The notes below the pieces were generated by a model. It saw nothing but the letters and a program-made list of their open reading frames with translations, was not told the DNA's origin and did no database searches. A stretch of 64,000 nt of DNA, taken from Leptobrachium leishanense (Eukaryota > Chordata > Amphibia > Anura > Megophryidae). Shown here piece after piece: positions 33,760 to 45,683 of the stretch. Position numbers and translations under genes: made by a program. How positions within the stretch are numbered: the first letter of the stretch is position 1; each line of letters begins with the position of its first letter. Location of the stretch: positions 157,933,049 through 157,997,048 of the forward strand of contig CM019067.1 in the NCBI GenBank assembly GCA_009667805.1. The letters are read 5' to 3'.

Positions 33760-34520
33760 TAACAATAGGTGCTTCAAAATTGGTCCAATAGCGTCCCCAA
33801 CAGTGCCGTCACACCGTAACCCCTCTGAGGATATGAATCTGATACAGGCGTCAGTGGCAGTGCACCCAAATATTGTGCTTTTGGTGCCAGGCCTGCAAGT
33901 ACTATCATACAGTAACCCCTCTGTGGTATTGTGGAAGAATGCAGGGGTGAACCTTGAGGTCCTATATTAAAAAGATATGCATCTGGTTAAGGCGTCAGTG
34001 CACCCAGATATTCTGCCTTTGGTGCAAGACTGCCAGGCCAGCAAGTATCATCATACAGTAACCCCTCTGTGGTATTGTGGAAGAATGCAGGGGTGGACCA
34101 TGTGGTCCTATATTGAAAAGATATGATTCTGGTCAAGGCATCAGTGCACCCAGATATTCTGCCTTTGGTGCAAGACTTCCAGGCCAGCAAGTATCATCAT
34201 ACAGTAACCCCTCTGTAGTATTGTGGAAGAATGCAGGGGTGGACCATGTGGTCCTATATTGAAAAGATATGATTCTGGCACAGGCGTCAGTGCACCCAGA
34301 TATTGTGCTTTTGGTGCCAGGCCTGCAAGTGCCATCATAATACAGTAACCCCTCTGTGGTATTGTGGAAGAGTGCAGGGTTGGACCCTGCGGTTCAAAAA
34401 ATGATATAAATCTGGCACAGGCGTCAGAGCAGCCAAATGTTGTGCCTTTCATGGCAGCAAGTGCCTTCACACCGTAACCCTTTTGTGGTATTGTGGAAGA
34501 GTTCAGTGCTGGAGGTTTTG
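33760..34520. repeat. Internal tandem repeat of the hAT, 130-150-bp unit
   Basis: Six diverged units contain CAGTAACCCCTCTGTGGTAT, TGTGGAAGAATGCAGGGGTG and GGCGTCAGTGCACCCAGATAT. They lie downstream of the transposase, between its C terminus and the element's left end. Confidence 0.9.
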
Positions 34521-34565
34521 TGAATGCAGAAGAGGACATCCCCGATCTATTCCATTACTTCAGCA

Positions 34566-37500
34566 TCAGGGGATTGATAGCTGCTGATCCAGGACTGATT
34601 CATTTTTATAAATGTCAGACGGTCTACAGAGTCGGTGGACACGCACTCTTTTGTCTGTGACAAAACCTCCAGCGGCACTGAACGTCCTTTCAAAACACAC
34701 GCTAGATGAAGGGCAACCTAGTAGCTGCATAGTATATTGGCTAAGTTCTGGCCAGTGATCCAATCTCAACACCCAGTAAGCCAGTGGATCATCTGCTGGA
34801 AAGGTATCCAGGTCTGCCCTTGCCCCTAGGTAGTCCTGCACCATATGGTGAAGACGCTGGCAATGGGTGCCTACATTTGACGTCCCTGGGCTTTGAGGAC
34901 TAAAAAAATTTAAAAATGCATCAGTCAAGCGGCCCTGGCCTTCACCACTATTCCTCTGATCATCCGCAGCCTCAGAAGCACGTGTGTCAGCACTTGGTAA
35001 TCTACCAGTGCCTGGAAAGGTTTTACACAAGTGTTGCTTTAGAGCGTCCTCAAGTTTTTTCATCCTGTGCTCCCTCTGTGCGGGCAGGATGAGCTCTGCA
35101 ACTTTACCCTTGTATCGTGGATCAAGAAGGGTTGCCAACCAGTAATGATCCCTCTCCTTGATAGCACGAATCCTGGGGTCCTTTAGCAGGCTTTGCATCA
35201 TTAGGGAGCCTATGCAGCGTAGGTTGGAGGTGGCATTAGCTTCCTAGTCTTCCTGGTCAATGAGGATGACCGTATCGTGCACTTCCTCCTCCCAGCCACG
35301 CACTAGCCTTTGTGTTTCTGGGCACACGAAACCCTCCCTTGAGGAATCCCCACCTTCAATGCCCCACTACTTAAATATTCTGCCTCCTCCTCATCCTCCT
35401 CCTGTCTGATCTGAGTAGGACCCGCTGGAATGCTGTCTATGGAAAGACTGGGGCCTTGAGAGCTAGGGAAGGCCTCCTCTTCCTCCCGCTGCTCTGCCTC
35501 TAGAGCCACATCTATAATTCCCCGCAGAGTGTGCTCCAGCAGGAACACTAAAGGAATTGTGTCACTGATGCATGCACTGTCCCTGCTCACCATCCTCGTT
35601 GCCTCCTCAAATGGTGACAGTACAGTGCATGCATCCTTGATCATCAGCCACTGCGGGGGGGGAACCAAGTTGACCTGAACCTGTCCTTGTGCCATACTCA
35701 CACAGGAACTAGTTGATGGCCCTCTGCTGCTTGTGCAGACGCTGTAGCATTGCTAATGTCAAGTTCCACCTGGTGGGCATGTCACAGATCAGTCGGTTTG
35801 TGGGAAGGTGGAATTCTCTTAGAATTTCTGCCAGGCGAACGCTTGCTGGGAATGACCGTCTGAAGTGGCTGCAGACTTTTCTGGCCTGGATGAGAAGCTC
35901 TGGCAGCCCTGGGTACTTGGTTAGGAAACGCTGTACCACTAGATCTAGGACATGTGCTAGGCATGGTACATGCGTCAATTTACCCTTGCGTAGGGTGGAG
36001 AGAAGGTTGCTGCCATTATCGCAGACGATCATTCCCAGCTGAAGCTGGCGTGGTGTTAACCATCTCTGCACCTGCCCCTGCAGAGCTGACAGAATTTCTG
36101 GCCGGTGTGGCTCCTGTCCCCTAAACAAACCAGCTCAAGCACAGTATGGCATCTTTTTGCTTGAGCCATTGCGTAGACCCTGTCAGGCATCGGTTTAACT
36201 GCCACTTCGCCAGAGACAGAGAAGGAGGAGGAGGAGGAAGAGGGAGAGGTGGTGGTGGTGGAGCAGACAGACCTCATACAAGCAGCTTTCTGGAGGCGTG
36301 GTGGATGAACAAGCTCCAGCACAGAGCCCCATCTTGGATCCCTCCCAGCTGCAATCAGAGTTACCCAGTGTGCCATGTAATGACCCTGTCCATGCTTGCT
36401 GGACCACGAGTCTAAAGTCACATGCACCTTGTTGCTGACTGCCTTTCCCAATGACTGGATAACATTGTCTTCCACGTGCTAGTATAGTGCTGGAATGGCC
36501 TTGCGTGAAAAGTACTAGCGTTTTGGAACCTGCCACTGTGGTACAGCACATTCAGCAAATTCACGGAAGGGAGCAGAGTCCACCAGCTGGAAAGGCAGCA
36601 GCTGCAATGCGAGTAATTTTGCTAAACTGGCATTTAGACGCTGTGCTTGGGGATGGTTGGGACTATATTTTTTCTTACGCTGCAGCAGCTGCGGCAACGT
36701 AATCTGACTGCGTAAATCTTCAGCTGCTGGGATGATGTCACATTGTGAGGAAGGACCTGGTACATCCATTACTGTAGCATCATCCCTGTCGGTGGAGGTT
36801 GAAGGCAATGACATGGCAGGACATACAGTGAGGGTAGAGACAGATGAGGAGGAGGAGGACCTACGCAAAGTTTTGTGCCAACGGGATGTGTGGCAGTTGT
36901 TCATATGTCGCCTCAAGCACGTGGTACCCAAGTGTCCGGTATCTTTCCCACGCTTAAGCCTCATCTGACATAGATTACAAATAGCAACGCTGCGCTCTAC
37001 TGCACATTTCTTAAAGAACTCCCAGACAACAGAGTTCCTGCGTGTGTTCTTTGAGACAACAGCGCTCTGCACCGGAGCAGCTCTGACATGTGATGCCTTG
37101 GACTGGCTAGTGCTACAGTTGGTCACAGAGGATGTTGTGCCTCATGTTTGCTGTGCCTCCCCCTCTTCCTCACTTAATTCCTCTGTTCGATCAGGCACCC
37201 AGTTGGAGTCAGTGACCTCATCATCATTGTCATCATCACCCCCTATCTCCTCGTCACTGGAGCCAACTTGGCAGTATGCTGCAGCTGCTGGGGCAACATG
37301 ATTGCCAGTTATTTGTGTGTCATCAATGGCACCCCCTTCCTCTAGGTTGATTATACTCCCTTCCTCAACCTCAGAGATTGAATCAGAGCACTGTACTTGC
37401 TGCGCATCCTCAAGCAGCATGTCACTGTCATTGTAGTCAATCAATTCAGCTGACTCCTCCGTGTGTGATAGCTAGGCTACGGCAGGAGTAGCTGTGGACA

Positions 37501-37789
37501 TGGAGGCTGCATTAGATGCTTTGGCAGCTGAGGTGGACTGTAAAGCACTAGAAGCCTGGCTGGCAGAGGACTCGGAGGATGAGGATGGCCTGGTTAGCCA
37601 ATCCACCAAGTCCTCTGTATGTTGCTGCTGCTTAAGACGGCCAGCACCAGTTAGAAAGGACAAGCGTGCCCCTGCAGAGGATGCATCACGTCCACCACGA
37701 CCAGAGGCACAGCCTTCCGACACAGGGGCTGCTTGCCCTCTTATCTGTGTCTGGGAGCGCCTGCCTGTCCTTTTTGTTCTTTCAGACAT
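34566..37789 (-). pseudogene. hAT transposase (BED finger, RNase H-like, dimerisation), broken
   Basis: The active enzyme would cut and paste this element. It reads on the minus strand from an ATG at 37789. The N-terminal 200 or so codons are acidic and low-complexity. A BED zinc finger follows at 36880-37060 (VWEFFKKCAVERSVAICNLC, then RRHMNNCH). The RNase H-like core is next (VHVTLDSWSS near 36400, IVCDNGSNLLS near 36030, MPTRWNLTLAML near 35740), then WLATLLDPRYKG near 35130. The hAT dimerisation domain closes it (DPLAYWVLRLDHWPEL, SSVCFERTFSAAGGFVTDKR) to 34566. In-frame stops occur at about 37472, 37142, 36515 and 36485. Frameshifts lie near 36128, 35705 and 35250. It is a pseudogene of the Ac/ZBED-like hAT branch. 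Confidence 0.9.
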
Positions 37790-37924
37790 GGTGAGTGATA
37801 TATAGATTAATATATACAGAACTCTGATTGAACTCTGGTATAAAGATTAAAGATTTAAAGAACTCTGGTATAACTCAGTGAGACACCCAGATAGCTGGCA
37901 ACCAGTGACAAGACACAGATTACA

Positions 37925-38690
37925 AATCTCAGACACCTCCTATAAATCAGTGAGACCCCTTGATGGGTGGCAGTGAAACCTCCTATAAATCAGTGAGGCC
38001 CCTTGATGGGTGGCAGCCAGTGAGAACACACGGATTATAACAATTCCCAAATGTTTTGTAGAAATTAGTGAGCCCCAAAATACTGCGTGGTACTGGCTGT
38101 GTGACAAGAGACAGATCATCTCAATTCCCAAATGTTTTGTAGAAATTAGTGAGCCCCAAAATACTGCGTGGTACTGGCTGTGTGACAAGAGACAGATCAC
38201 CTCAATTCACAAATGTTTTAAAGAAATTAGTGACCCCCAAAATACTGCGTGGTACTGGCTGTGTGACAAGAGACAGATCACCTCAATTCACAAATGTTTT
38301 AAAGAAATTTTTAACCCCCAAAATACTTGCTGGCTGTATGACAAGACACAGAAGATCACCTCAATTCACAAATGATTTAAAGAATTTTGTAACTCCCAAA
38401 AAGACTTGCTGGCTGTGTGACAAGACACAGAAGATCACCTCAATTCACAAATGTTTTAAAGAAATTTGTAACCCCCAAAAAGACTTCCTGGCACAGTGAC
38501 AAGACACAGAAGATCACCTCAATTCACAAATGTTTTAAAGAAATTTGTAACCCCCAAAATATTTGCTGGCTGTGTGACAAGACACAGAAGATCACCTCAA
38601 TTCACAAATGTTTTAAAGAAATTTGTAACCCCCCCAAAAAACTTGCTGGCACAGGGACAAGACACACATCACCTAAATTCCCTGATATTT
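37925..38690. repeat. Internal tandem repeat of the hAT, about 82-bp unit
   Basis: About nine units contain CAATTCACAAATGTTTTAAA, GAAATTAGTGACCCCCAAAA and CTGGCTGTGTGACAAGA. They lie upstream of the transposase start, towards the element's right end. Plus-strand frames through it are a consequence of the repetition. Confidence 0.92.
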
Positions 38691-39061
38691 GGTAGAAATT
38701 AGACCCCCCAGACCCCCCCAGTAGCGTGGCAGACCGGCAGTAACAACACACAACAATGTCCTCTGAAATCTCCTCTCAAAATGCGTGCTGTAGCTATGGA
38801 AACGTTATATAGTGTGCTGCGGGACTTAGCTCTGTGAGCCCATGATTGGGCAAAATTTGCCCAATCAGGACTCTGAGCCGTGATTGGCATACTGTTGAAC
38901 CTGTCTTGCACCAGACCTGTGGTCAGGTGCAAGGCTGTAGCCAATTACGAGCTTCAGGCCAGTGGGAAAATGCATTGTGGTCCATTGTGATGCATTGTGG
39001 TCGAACATGCGACGAACACCCGGAAATGTCCGAACCGTCCGAACCGAACAGCTCATCCCTA

Positions 39062-39069
39062 GCAATGAC
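39062..39069. repeat. 8-bp target duplication, right (hAT)
   Basis: Exact copy of GCAATGAC, matching 33204-33211. Confidence 0.95.
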
Positions 39070-40304
39070 ATGAGTTTCAGGCGCTCCTCCCCTGGGGGGG
39101 TAGAGCGCCTGAAATGAGGGGGGGTCCTTTGGACCTCTCTACCTCCTGATTGGGAGAAGATTAAGTTAAAAGAGAGGTACCATGGACAGAGTCTGCCCTT
39201 TCCAGTGGTGCCTGTTTTTAACCCTTGAGGTGCCGGTCTGCGATCCGGCGCCGGATCGTGGACCTCTCCCGGAAGCGGCTGACATCTTGGATGTCAGCCA
39301 AGCCTTTGGCCCCCCCCACCCACTGACGTCATTGCGCATGGTGCGATGATGGCAGTATGAGAATTAACCCCTAGCTGCCAAGGGGTTCCCTAATGAAACC
39401 CTATGGTGGCGATGGAAGCGTCCCAATCCGGCAGCTAAGGATTTATTTTTTGGTGTCATTTATAAGACCAGAGCATGTCCTTTCCAATGATATCAAACAT
39501 GATCATGTTAAAAGTAAAATTAAAAAAAATAAAAACAATAATTAAAAAATAAAAAATTTAAAAATAAATAAAAACATGACTTTTGTTTTATTTTTATTAA
39601 TGCAGCACTATTATTAACATTTCAATTATAATTTGAACATTGATGCTGCACTATTGATTAAAATCGCATAATTTCTCAGAAAAATAAAGTAACGGGTTCA
39701 CAGTTCTAATTTTTTTTAACAAGTGCACCCTATAGAATATATAACTGCAAAGGATCGAATGATAAAATGTGAAAAAAGTTACTTTGCACGCTGTAGATGA
39801 TTGAAATTTTAATGAAAATTCAATTTTTTGTTATAGCATTCCGGCAAGGCATGACATATACATATAATAATGATATACTATGAATCTGCTGAAATTTTTT
39901 TTTTATATAATATATCTGGGTTGTATAATAGAAACATGACTCCAAATCGCGTTTAAGCATGATGAGCACAAACGGTAAAAATTAGCTCAGCACAGAGAGA
40001 GATGAAAGGGGCTCAGCAGTGAAGCTCTAAACACATACACACACACACACAATAATATATATATATATATAGAAATATATTATAAGTGTGTATATAATAT
40101 ATATATGTTTCTAGATTTTTCTCATGTTTCTAGATATTTCTCATCTTGTTTCTCCATATATTTGTAAATCGCTATTTATGTGATCCCACACAATCCCATT
40201 CTGAAGCTTCCTATAGAATCGGGGCTCTGTACATTTGTGAGCCTTAAAATCAACTTTCTGCTTGTTATAACACTGCCTTAATGCTTTTGGCAAAATTTTA
40301 CGAG
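39070..40304. other. Older dispersed repeats and AT-rich sequence
   Basis: 39070-39450 continues the GC-rich repeat interrupted by the hAT (TTAACCCTTGAGGTGCCGGT; TGACGTCATTGCGCATGG). A block at about 39475-39520 carries CCTTTCCAATGATATCAAAC, the inverse of blocks in the 24.4-kb repeat. About 39955-40025 matches 13030-13100. Microsatellites (AC and TA) lie at 40035-40070. No gene was recognised. Confidence 0.55.
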
Positions 40305-40500
40305 AAGGCGAAAAAGGAGGGCACTCACCTATTTGTCCAATCACCAAACCAGGTGCTACTCAGGACAGGGTGACTAAATTCCCCATATGTCAAACAATAA
40401 GTCCAGGCACACTGGTGTATGCCATAAGGAGCTTTTATCGGACAAATGCCTCAAAGTTTCAGCTCAAATCTAGAGTCTTTCTCAAGTCTTGCATCAAACA
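40305..40500 (-). mobile_element. Penelope-like fragment with a diverged hammerhead-like module
   Basis: On the minus strand CTTGAGAAAGACTCTAGATT, GAGCTGAAAC and a downstream GATAAAAGCTCC follow the same order as the 21.8-kb fragment, with a CTC/GAG helix between box and GAAAC. The box (CTTGAGA) departs from the hammerhead consensus, so activity is unlikely. Ends are approximate. Confidence 0.45.
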
Positions 40501-41579
40501 GTGTGTTGTATAATGAACCTCTCAGTCTCCCTCTCCTCTTTGGAGAAGCACCTCAATGACCTAAACAATTTTATTGAATCTATATTTCGCTTAATTTATT
40601 TTTTTGGACCTATGTACTCTTTGAATATATGTATAAGGGTGGTCATAAGTCTTGTGGGCTCAGCTTTACATTTTACGTTTTGCTTATAGAACTGGAAAAG
40701 CCTCCCTTTCATTTTAATGCTCATAGCGTGACTCTAGGTGTATAAAAAAAGACCAATTATCATGGAAATATCCATGCTCTAAACAGACAAAAAAAAAAAC
40801 TAGCTTGATTTTGTCAATGCCTTAAGCTTCATTCTGTGTCTGCCCAAACAAAAAATGCAGAAAAGCACCACATCAACATCCTTGTCAGAATGAATAATCT
40901 AAAATTAATGTGCACTTGTCTGTATGCATTACCATTCCTGACAGGGAATATTTGCCTGCAATGGCTAGAAACCGACAATCCTTCACAAGTGGTTTTCTCA
41001 CTGCCAAGGTCTCACGGAGATATAAAGAACACAAGGGCTATAGCCTCTGATTTTAAATAATATGTACAATGGCTCTTGACACATAGAACTGTTAAGTGGA
41101 TTCGCTCAGGACCAGAACGCAGATCTTTCTTTTTTTTTGTTTCTAAATTGTGATTTAACTGTCATTTCTTATTCCTGTTCCAACTCCCGCTTGGAGAGAT
41201 GTCTGATATCAACTTGAGCATCTTGTATTGTTTATTTATTTATTCAGAAAACTACCAGATAACAGTCACATATCTTTCGATGAGAACAACAAATCTGATA
41301 AATTGTAAACACACAGCTTGACTTTCTCTAGCTCCTTGGGGGTAGTGATAACTTAACTTTCTTCTCTGTATTATAGCTGCAATTAATGCAACACAGAAGG
41401 CATTATCTTTAAGAAACCATTTGTGTCAATCATCCAGCATTGACCACAGTGCATTGGAAGGACACTAGCAGTCTGAGTTGTTAAAGGAAATTCTGTATAA
41501 TAATGTACGGGCAGATACAGAATAATATTGGAGCTGCAGCTCCAGGCCCAAGCCCCAAACGGGTCCAATGAAAGTTAAC
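40501..41579. other. Non-coding stretch
   Basis: No gene or complete repeat was recognised. The sequence is AT-rich with short homopolymer runs. Confidence 0.5.
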
Positions 41580-41582
41580 TAT

Positions 41583-42819
41583 CAGGGTTATTCAGAGAGA
41601 TCCAAAAAGTCACAGAACGTTCGGTGATTTTTCGTTCCCTGCACTACGGGGCGAGTCGGCAATTGCCGAACACTCGCTGAATACACACCGATCACTCACT
41701 GAAAACCCGCAGAAGCCACCGCAAAAACCAAGCCGGACACGCCGGAAAAATCCGGGCAGCCGCCGATCACAGCGCAGAGCAGCTGCCGGAAAAAGCCGAC
41801 ACGCAGACGAACGGGAAAAAAAACAAAAAACAGTTTGCTTGAAAGTTTGAAATTTGAAACACTGTTTGCAAAAAAACTACTGAAGGAAAATGTCTGGAAT
41901 TTACATATAAGATCCAATGAATGATAATAAAAAGGTCTGTTACAGAAAAATGAAAAAACGAGTAAGGCTAGGGTCAGACGAGCGCATTTTGTACGCACTG
42001 TGCGTCCGTGCAGTACGGACGTACTTTCTGACTGACGACAAGGTAGTGGCCACACAGTCCGTTTTTTTCACTGACGGATTTTTTGACTGATGTAGCAGGG
42101 AAAATAAATTACAATGAAAAAACATTCTGTCCGTCAAAAATGCTGGACGTATAAATACAGTCCATCTGACCACGCTCCATCACTCACACACAAAGCTATG
42201 CGGACGTTGTGGACGTGGCGCACTCCGCACGTCCGTTCTAGCAGTATTACGTTCTTGCCTAACCTGCGTCCGTTTGCAGCGTCCGTCATGCCTCCGCACT
42301 TCTGTGCGGACGTACTTTGTGTGTGGGGCTTCATTTAACACAGTTGTAAGCTATCACGGACGTACTTATGTGCGGCAACACGGACGTTAACACTGCGCTC
42401 GTCTGACCCTAGCCTAAAAATTCCTAAAAGATCCTAAAGAAAATCGAAATATAATGAGACTTTTTACTGCAGAATAAAATGATAAATGGTTTATTAGATA
42501 TTGGATTAAAACTGGAATATTTTTAACATTGAAGCCTATGGGATTCGCCTGAATAAATCTGTCGTATGAAACCACCGAACAGCAGGGAAGTTCACTGACA
42601 TTCCTCAGCTGTTCGGTGTTCTCTAAATAGATGAACCATTGCTTCTTTATGGGGTATTTCACTGCCCTCGAACAGGCAACGTACGTGCAGGCAATTCGCC
42701 AGAATTTGGCGAATTGCCTGCTCTCTGAATAGCCGAATGGCCCCGAAATGGCCCCGTTCGCTGAAATTCAGTGTCCGGTTACATTTCGGCCACATTTTGG
42801 CCCTCTCTGAATAACCCTG
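41583..42819. mobile_element. CAGGGTTATTC-family DNA transposon, copy 2 (interrupted)
   Basis: The ends CAGGGTTATTCAGAGAG and CTCTCTGAATAACCCTG are perfect 17-bp inverted repeats, flanked by TAT on both sides. It is split by Harbinger-like MITE B; without that it is about 0.79 kb. Its internal ACATATAAGATCCAATGAATG supplies the uninterrupted version of the site hit by the inverted-arm element in copy 1. Confidence 0.88.
41966..42414. mobile_element. Harbinger-like MITE, copy B (TAA duplication)
   Basis: The 449-bp element has perfect 14-bp ends GGCTAGGGTCAGAC and GTCTGACCCTAGCC. It is flanked by TAA on both sides (41963-41965, 42415-42417). The interior is rich in GGACGT/ACGTCC words. It has no coding capacity. 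Confidence 0.9.
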
Positions 42820-42822
42820 TAT

Positions 42823-43574
42823 GTCAGCACAAACTGTCACTCACACAATAACATTCAGAGTGATGTGGCAGTAGCGCAATGGAGATGTGTGTATGAAAAG
42901 AATGGGACAAGACTACCATGGCAGGTGAGAAGAATGGAGCAGAGGAATAATGGAAAGTAAGAATAATGAGGCATAGGAAGAAACGAATGTGAGAAGAATG
43001 GTTCAGAGAAACAAGAGGACAAGGAGAAAAATTGGGCAGTGAAACAGTGAGAGGTGTGAGATATGCAGAAATATGCAAAAAAAAGCAAAATTAAGAAAAC
43101 TGGGATGTGGCACTAACATCTTAAATTCCAGGCCCTCAAAGCTCTTAATCCAGCACTGTGTATAGTTTAACTAACAGACGTGTTATTCTTTTAAATTTGC
43201 ACACATGATTTCTATGTGCTAAATTTGGGTTTATTGACAGCTCAGTTGGAAACGGGGCCATAGTTTCATAGGGTAAAGACGCATGAATGATGATTAGGTG
43301 ACAATTAGATTGTAAAGTTTATGCTTTATGGAATGGTGAAAAAAATATTATATAAGAGTAAATATCAATCAAATATAATATACATGTCAAAATAGAGAAA
43401 AACGGGAATTTCATATCTGAGTTTGACATCTATAATAAGAGTTTGAATGATTACTGATTATTTTTTTTTCAGTATCAGAAAAACTGTCTTCTTCATTAGT
43501 AATACACAAAACATTTGACATGAACTAATTTGTCAACTTATATTTATCCTGGATAGTTAATTTAAAGATATAAC
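42823..43574. other. Non-coding stretch
   Basis: No gene was recognised. 42860-43090 is purine-rich with loosely repeated GAGAAGAATGG words, probably a degenerate simple repeat. Confidence 0.5.
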
Positions 43575-43800
43575 AACTGGCTGGATGGAGAGTACTGGTT
43601 GGGTGGAGTAGCACCAGCTGGGTGGAGTAGAGGTAACATCACTGCTCTGTAACTGTGGAGACACAGGCTCGAACCCCAACAAGAGCACCTCTCCAGTAAG
43701 TGTCCTTGGGCAAGACACCCAATAGCAGACACTCGCCACCCAGGACATACTTGAAAACGAGAGAAATCTCTATCCTACATGGTAAAATACTTTCTTAAAA
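43575..43800 (+). mobile_element. tRNA-derived SINE, copy 1
   Basis: The head has GGGTGGAGTAGAGGTAACAT (A-box-like) and CAGGCTCGAACCCC (B-box-like), so polymerase III promotion is implied. The middle has GTGTCCTTGGGCAAGACACC, followed by CCACCCAGGACATACTTGAA and an A-rich tail. A partly duplicated head precedes it (43595-43615). It shares this structure with copies 2 and 3. Confidence 0.85.
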
Positions 43801-44295
43801 AAAAACTTACAATCATAGAAAAAAATGAGTACAAGGAGCAGGAACTGTGATATTTTTCAAGTTTGTATCATAATACTTTTCATAGAAGCAATAACGGTTG
43901 AGCTTTGAAAATTGTTGGTAATAGAATTTTTCTTAACATGATACCATGTCCATATTCTTTCCTAGTCCTTTTTACCTTTAAAGTGCAGGTTAATAACCTT
44001 GAATGGCACCTTAAACTTTATTTCTATGGAAAATACAAGAAAATTGCAGTCATATCTGCAATAAGAACAATAAAGAAATAGCATTTACCTATAGAAGCTA
44101 TGTGAAACCCATTAGATGTCAAAGGGAATTATCCATTTTATAAATGCAGATTTCATTCATTTTAATTTACAAAGGATTGAGTTTCACCTTTACATTTGAG
44201 GTAACCGTGGCTTGCATTAGGCAGTCACAAGATTTATAATCTAATCAGTAACCCACTACTGTCACTGGGTGATCTAGACCAGTAATAGAAACATA
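43801..44295. other. AT-rich non-coding stretch
   Basis: No gene or repeat was recognised. Confidence 0.5.
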
Positions 44296-44476
44296 CAGGG
44301 TTATTCAGAGAGCGGTGAAACTTTGGAGAATGACTGGAGAATGGAAAATTCTAGGTCAAAATAGCCAAACCAGAAAAATTCTCCCACTTATCTCACTTTC
44401 CAAATCGGCTATTTTGACCTAGAATTTCCATTCTCCAGTCATTCTCCTGCTTTTCACCGCTCTCTGAATAATCCTG
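44296..44476. mobile_element. Fold-back MITE with CAGGGTTATTC ends, copy 1
   Basis: The 181-bp element is nearly symmetrical. CAGGGTTATTCAGAGAGCGG and the GAATGACTGGAGAATGG and ATTCTAGGTCAAAATAGCC blocks reappear inverted in the right half. The central loop is about 35 bp (AAACCAGAAAAATTCTCCCA). It shares its end sequence with the larger CAGGGTTATTC family. Confidence 0.9.
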
Positions 44477-44651
44477 ACAATCTCTGAATGTAATAGAGGC
44501 TATTATAGTTTAACAACACAATGAAACCAACAACGCTATGTTAAATATGAAATACTGTATATATACAGTATATTCAAGTATTATAACAAACTCAAAAACA
44601 TTGTTATCCCTCAAGATTCTAAGAGGGTTTGAGGAGAGGAAATTCAGAACA

Positions 44652-44833
44652 CAGGTCTATTCAAAGAAAGGTGAAACTCAGAAGAATGACTGGAGATGTG
44701 AAAATTCTAGGTCAAAATAGTCAAACCAGAAAAATTCTCCCAATTATCTCACTTTCCAAATCGGCTATTTTGACCTAGGATTTTCACTTCTCCAGCCATT
44801 CTCCTGGTTTTCACCGCTCTCTGAATAACTCCC
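44652..44833. mobile_element. Fold-back MITE with CAGGGTTATTC ends, copy 2
   Basis: It has the same length, orientation and symmetrical plan as copy 1, 175 bp downstream. The left end is degraded (CAGGTCTATTCAAAGAAAGG). The inner loop matches copy 1 almost exactly. Confidence 0.88.
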
Positions 44834-45014
44834 ATAATCTCAATCAGGGTAAAGAGGTTCTCAGACAAACAGAAAATACCCATTCATCCCCTCGTTATAG
44901 CAATTATACAGCAAGATACTCTTGGAACTTATTTATGGATAAGAAGAAACAAAAACAAACAAAAAAGAAAGAAAAAGTTCCAACATCTTTTTCAGTGTTA
45001 AAGTCGTTATGTTA

Positions 45015-45655
45015 GCCGGCTGGGTGGAGTAGAGGTAACATCACTGCTCTGTGTGGCGAGAGCCTGTGGAGACATGGGCTTTATCCCTGGCAAGAGCACC
45101 TCTCCAGTAAGTGTCCTTGGGCAAGACACCTAAGGCTAGGGTCAGGCGAACACATTTTGTATGGACCGTGCAGTACGGACGCACGTCCTGAAGGAAGACG
45201 CGGTAGTGCCACACAGTCTGTTTTAGTGACTGATGTATATTTTGACTGATGTAGAAGGCAAAATAAATTAATATGAAGAACATTTTGTCCGTCAAAATGC
45301 TGGATGTCAAAAATGCAGTCCGTCTGACTACGTTCCATCACTCACACACAAAGCTATGCGGACGTTGCGGACGCAGCGCACTCCACACATCCGTTCTAGC
45401 GGTTTTACGTTCTTGCTAACTTGCGTCCGTTTGCCGCATCCGTTGTGCGTCCGCACTTCTGTGCGGACATATTTTGTGTGTGGGGCTTCATTGGTCATGA
45501 TTCTCTGCTACCACGGACATATAATGTGCGGCGACACGGACGCGATTACCGCGCTCGTCTGACCCCAGCCTAACAGTACAGACTTGCCACCCAGGACATA
45601 CTTGAAAACAAGAGAAATCCCAATGTATCCTTCCTGGTAAAATCCTTTCTCAAAA
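45015..45655 (+). mobile_element. tRNA-derived SINE, copy 2 (interrupted by Harbinger-like MITE)
   Basis: The SINE head and middle (45015-45133) continue at 45571 with CAGTACAGACTTGCCACCCA and the tail TATCCTTCCTGGTAAAATCC. The MITE sits after GGGCAAGACACC. Comparison with copies 1 and 3 shows exactly where the SINE is interrupted. Confidence 0.88.
45134..45570. mobile_element. Harbinger-like MITE, copy C (TAA duplication)
   Basis: The 437-bp element has ends GGCTAGGGTCAGGC and GTCTGACCCCAGCC and is flanked by TAA at 45131-45133 and 45571-45573. It closely resembles copy B throughout. Confidence 0.9.
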
Positions 45656-45683
45656 AAAATATATATTAATCTACATACACATA

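Larger units (their letters stand above)
33212..39061 (-). mobile_element. Near-complete hAT transposon, 5.85 kb
   Basis: The ends TAGGGATGAGC and GCTCATCCCTA are inverted, and exact 8-bp GCAATGAC duplications flank the element. Both ends continue into clusters of GTTCGG/CCGAAC words, likely transposase-binding subterminal repeats. A minus-strand transposase pseudogene occupies 34566-37789. Tandem arrays lie between it and both ends (33760-34520 and 37925-38690). It inserted into an older GC-rich repeat. The TAGGGATG terminus is shared with small elements at 27256 and 60645, so this family could once have mobilised those. Confidence 0.93.

Noticed and set aside
36146..37805. Plus-strand frames in the 36-38 kb region (89, 78, 85 and 103 codons)
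   Set aside because: They are antisense shadows of the minus-strand transposase, which has recognisable domains.
38010..38702. Plus-strand frames encoding a repeated 27-residue peptide
   Set aside because: They read through the 82-bp tandem array of the hAT element, antisense to the transposase side, and reflect repetition rather than a gene.
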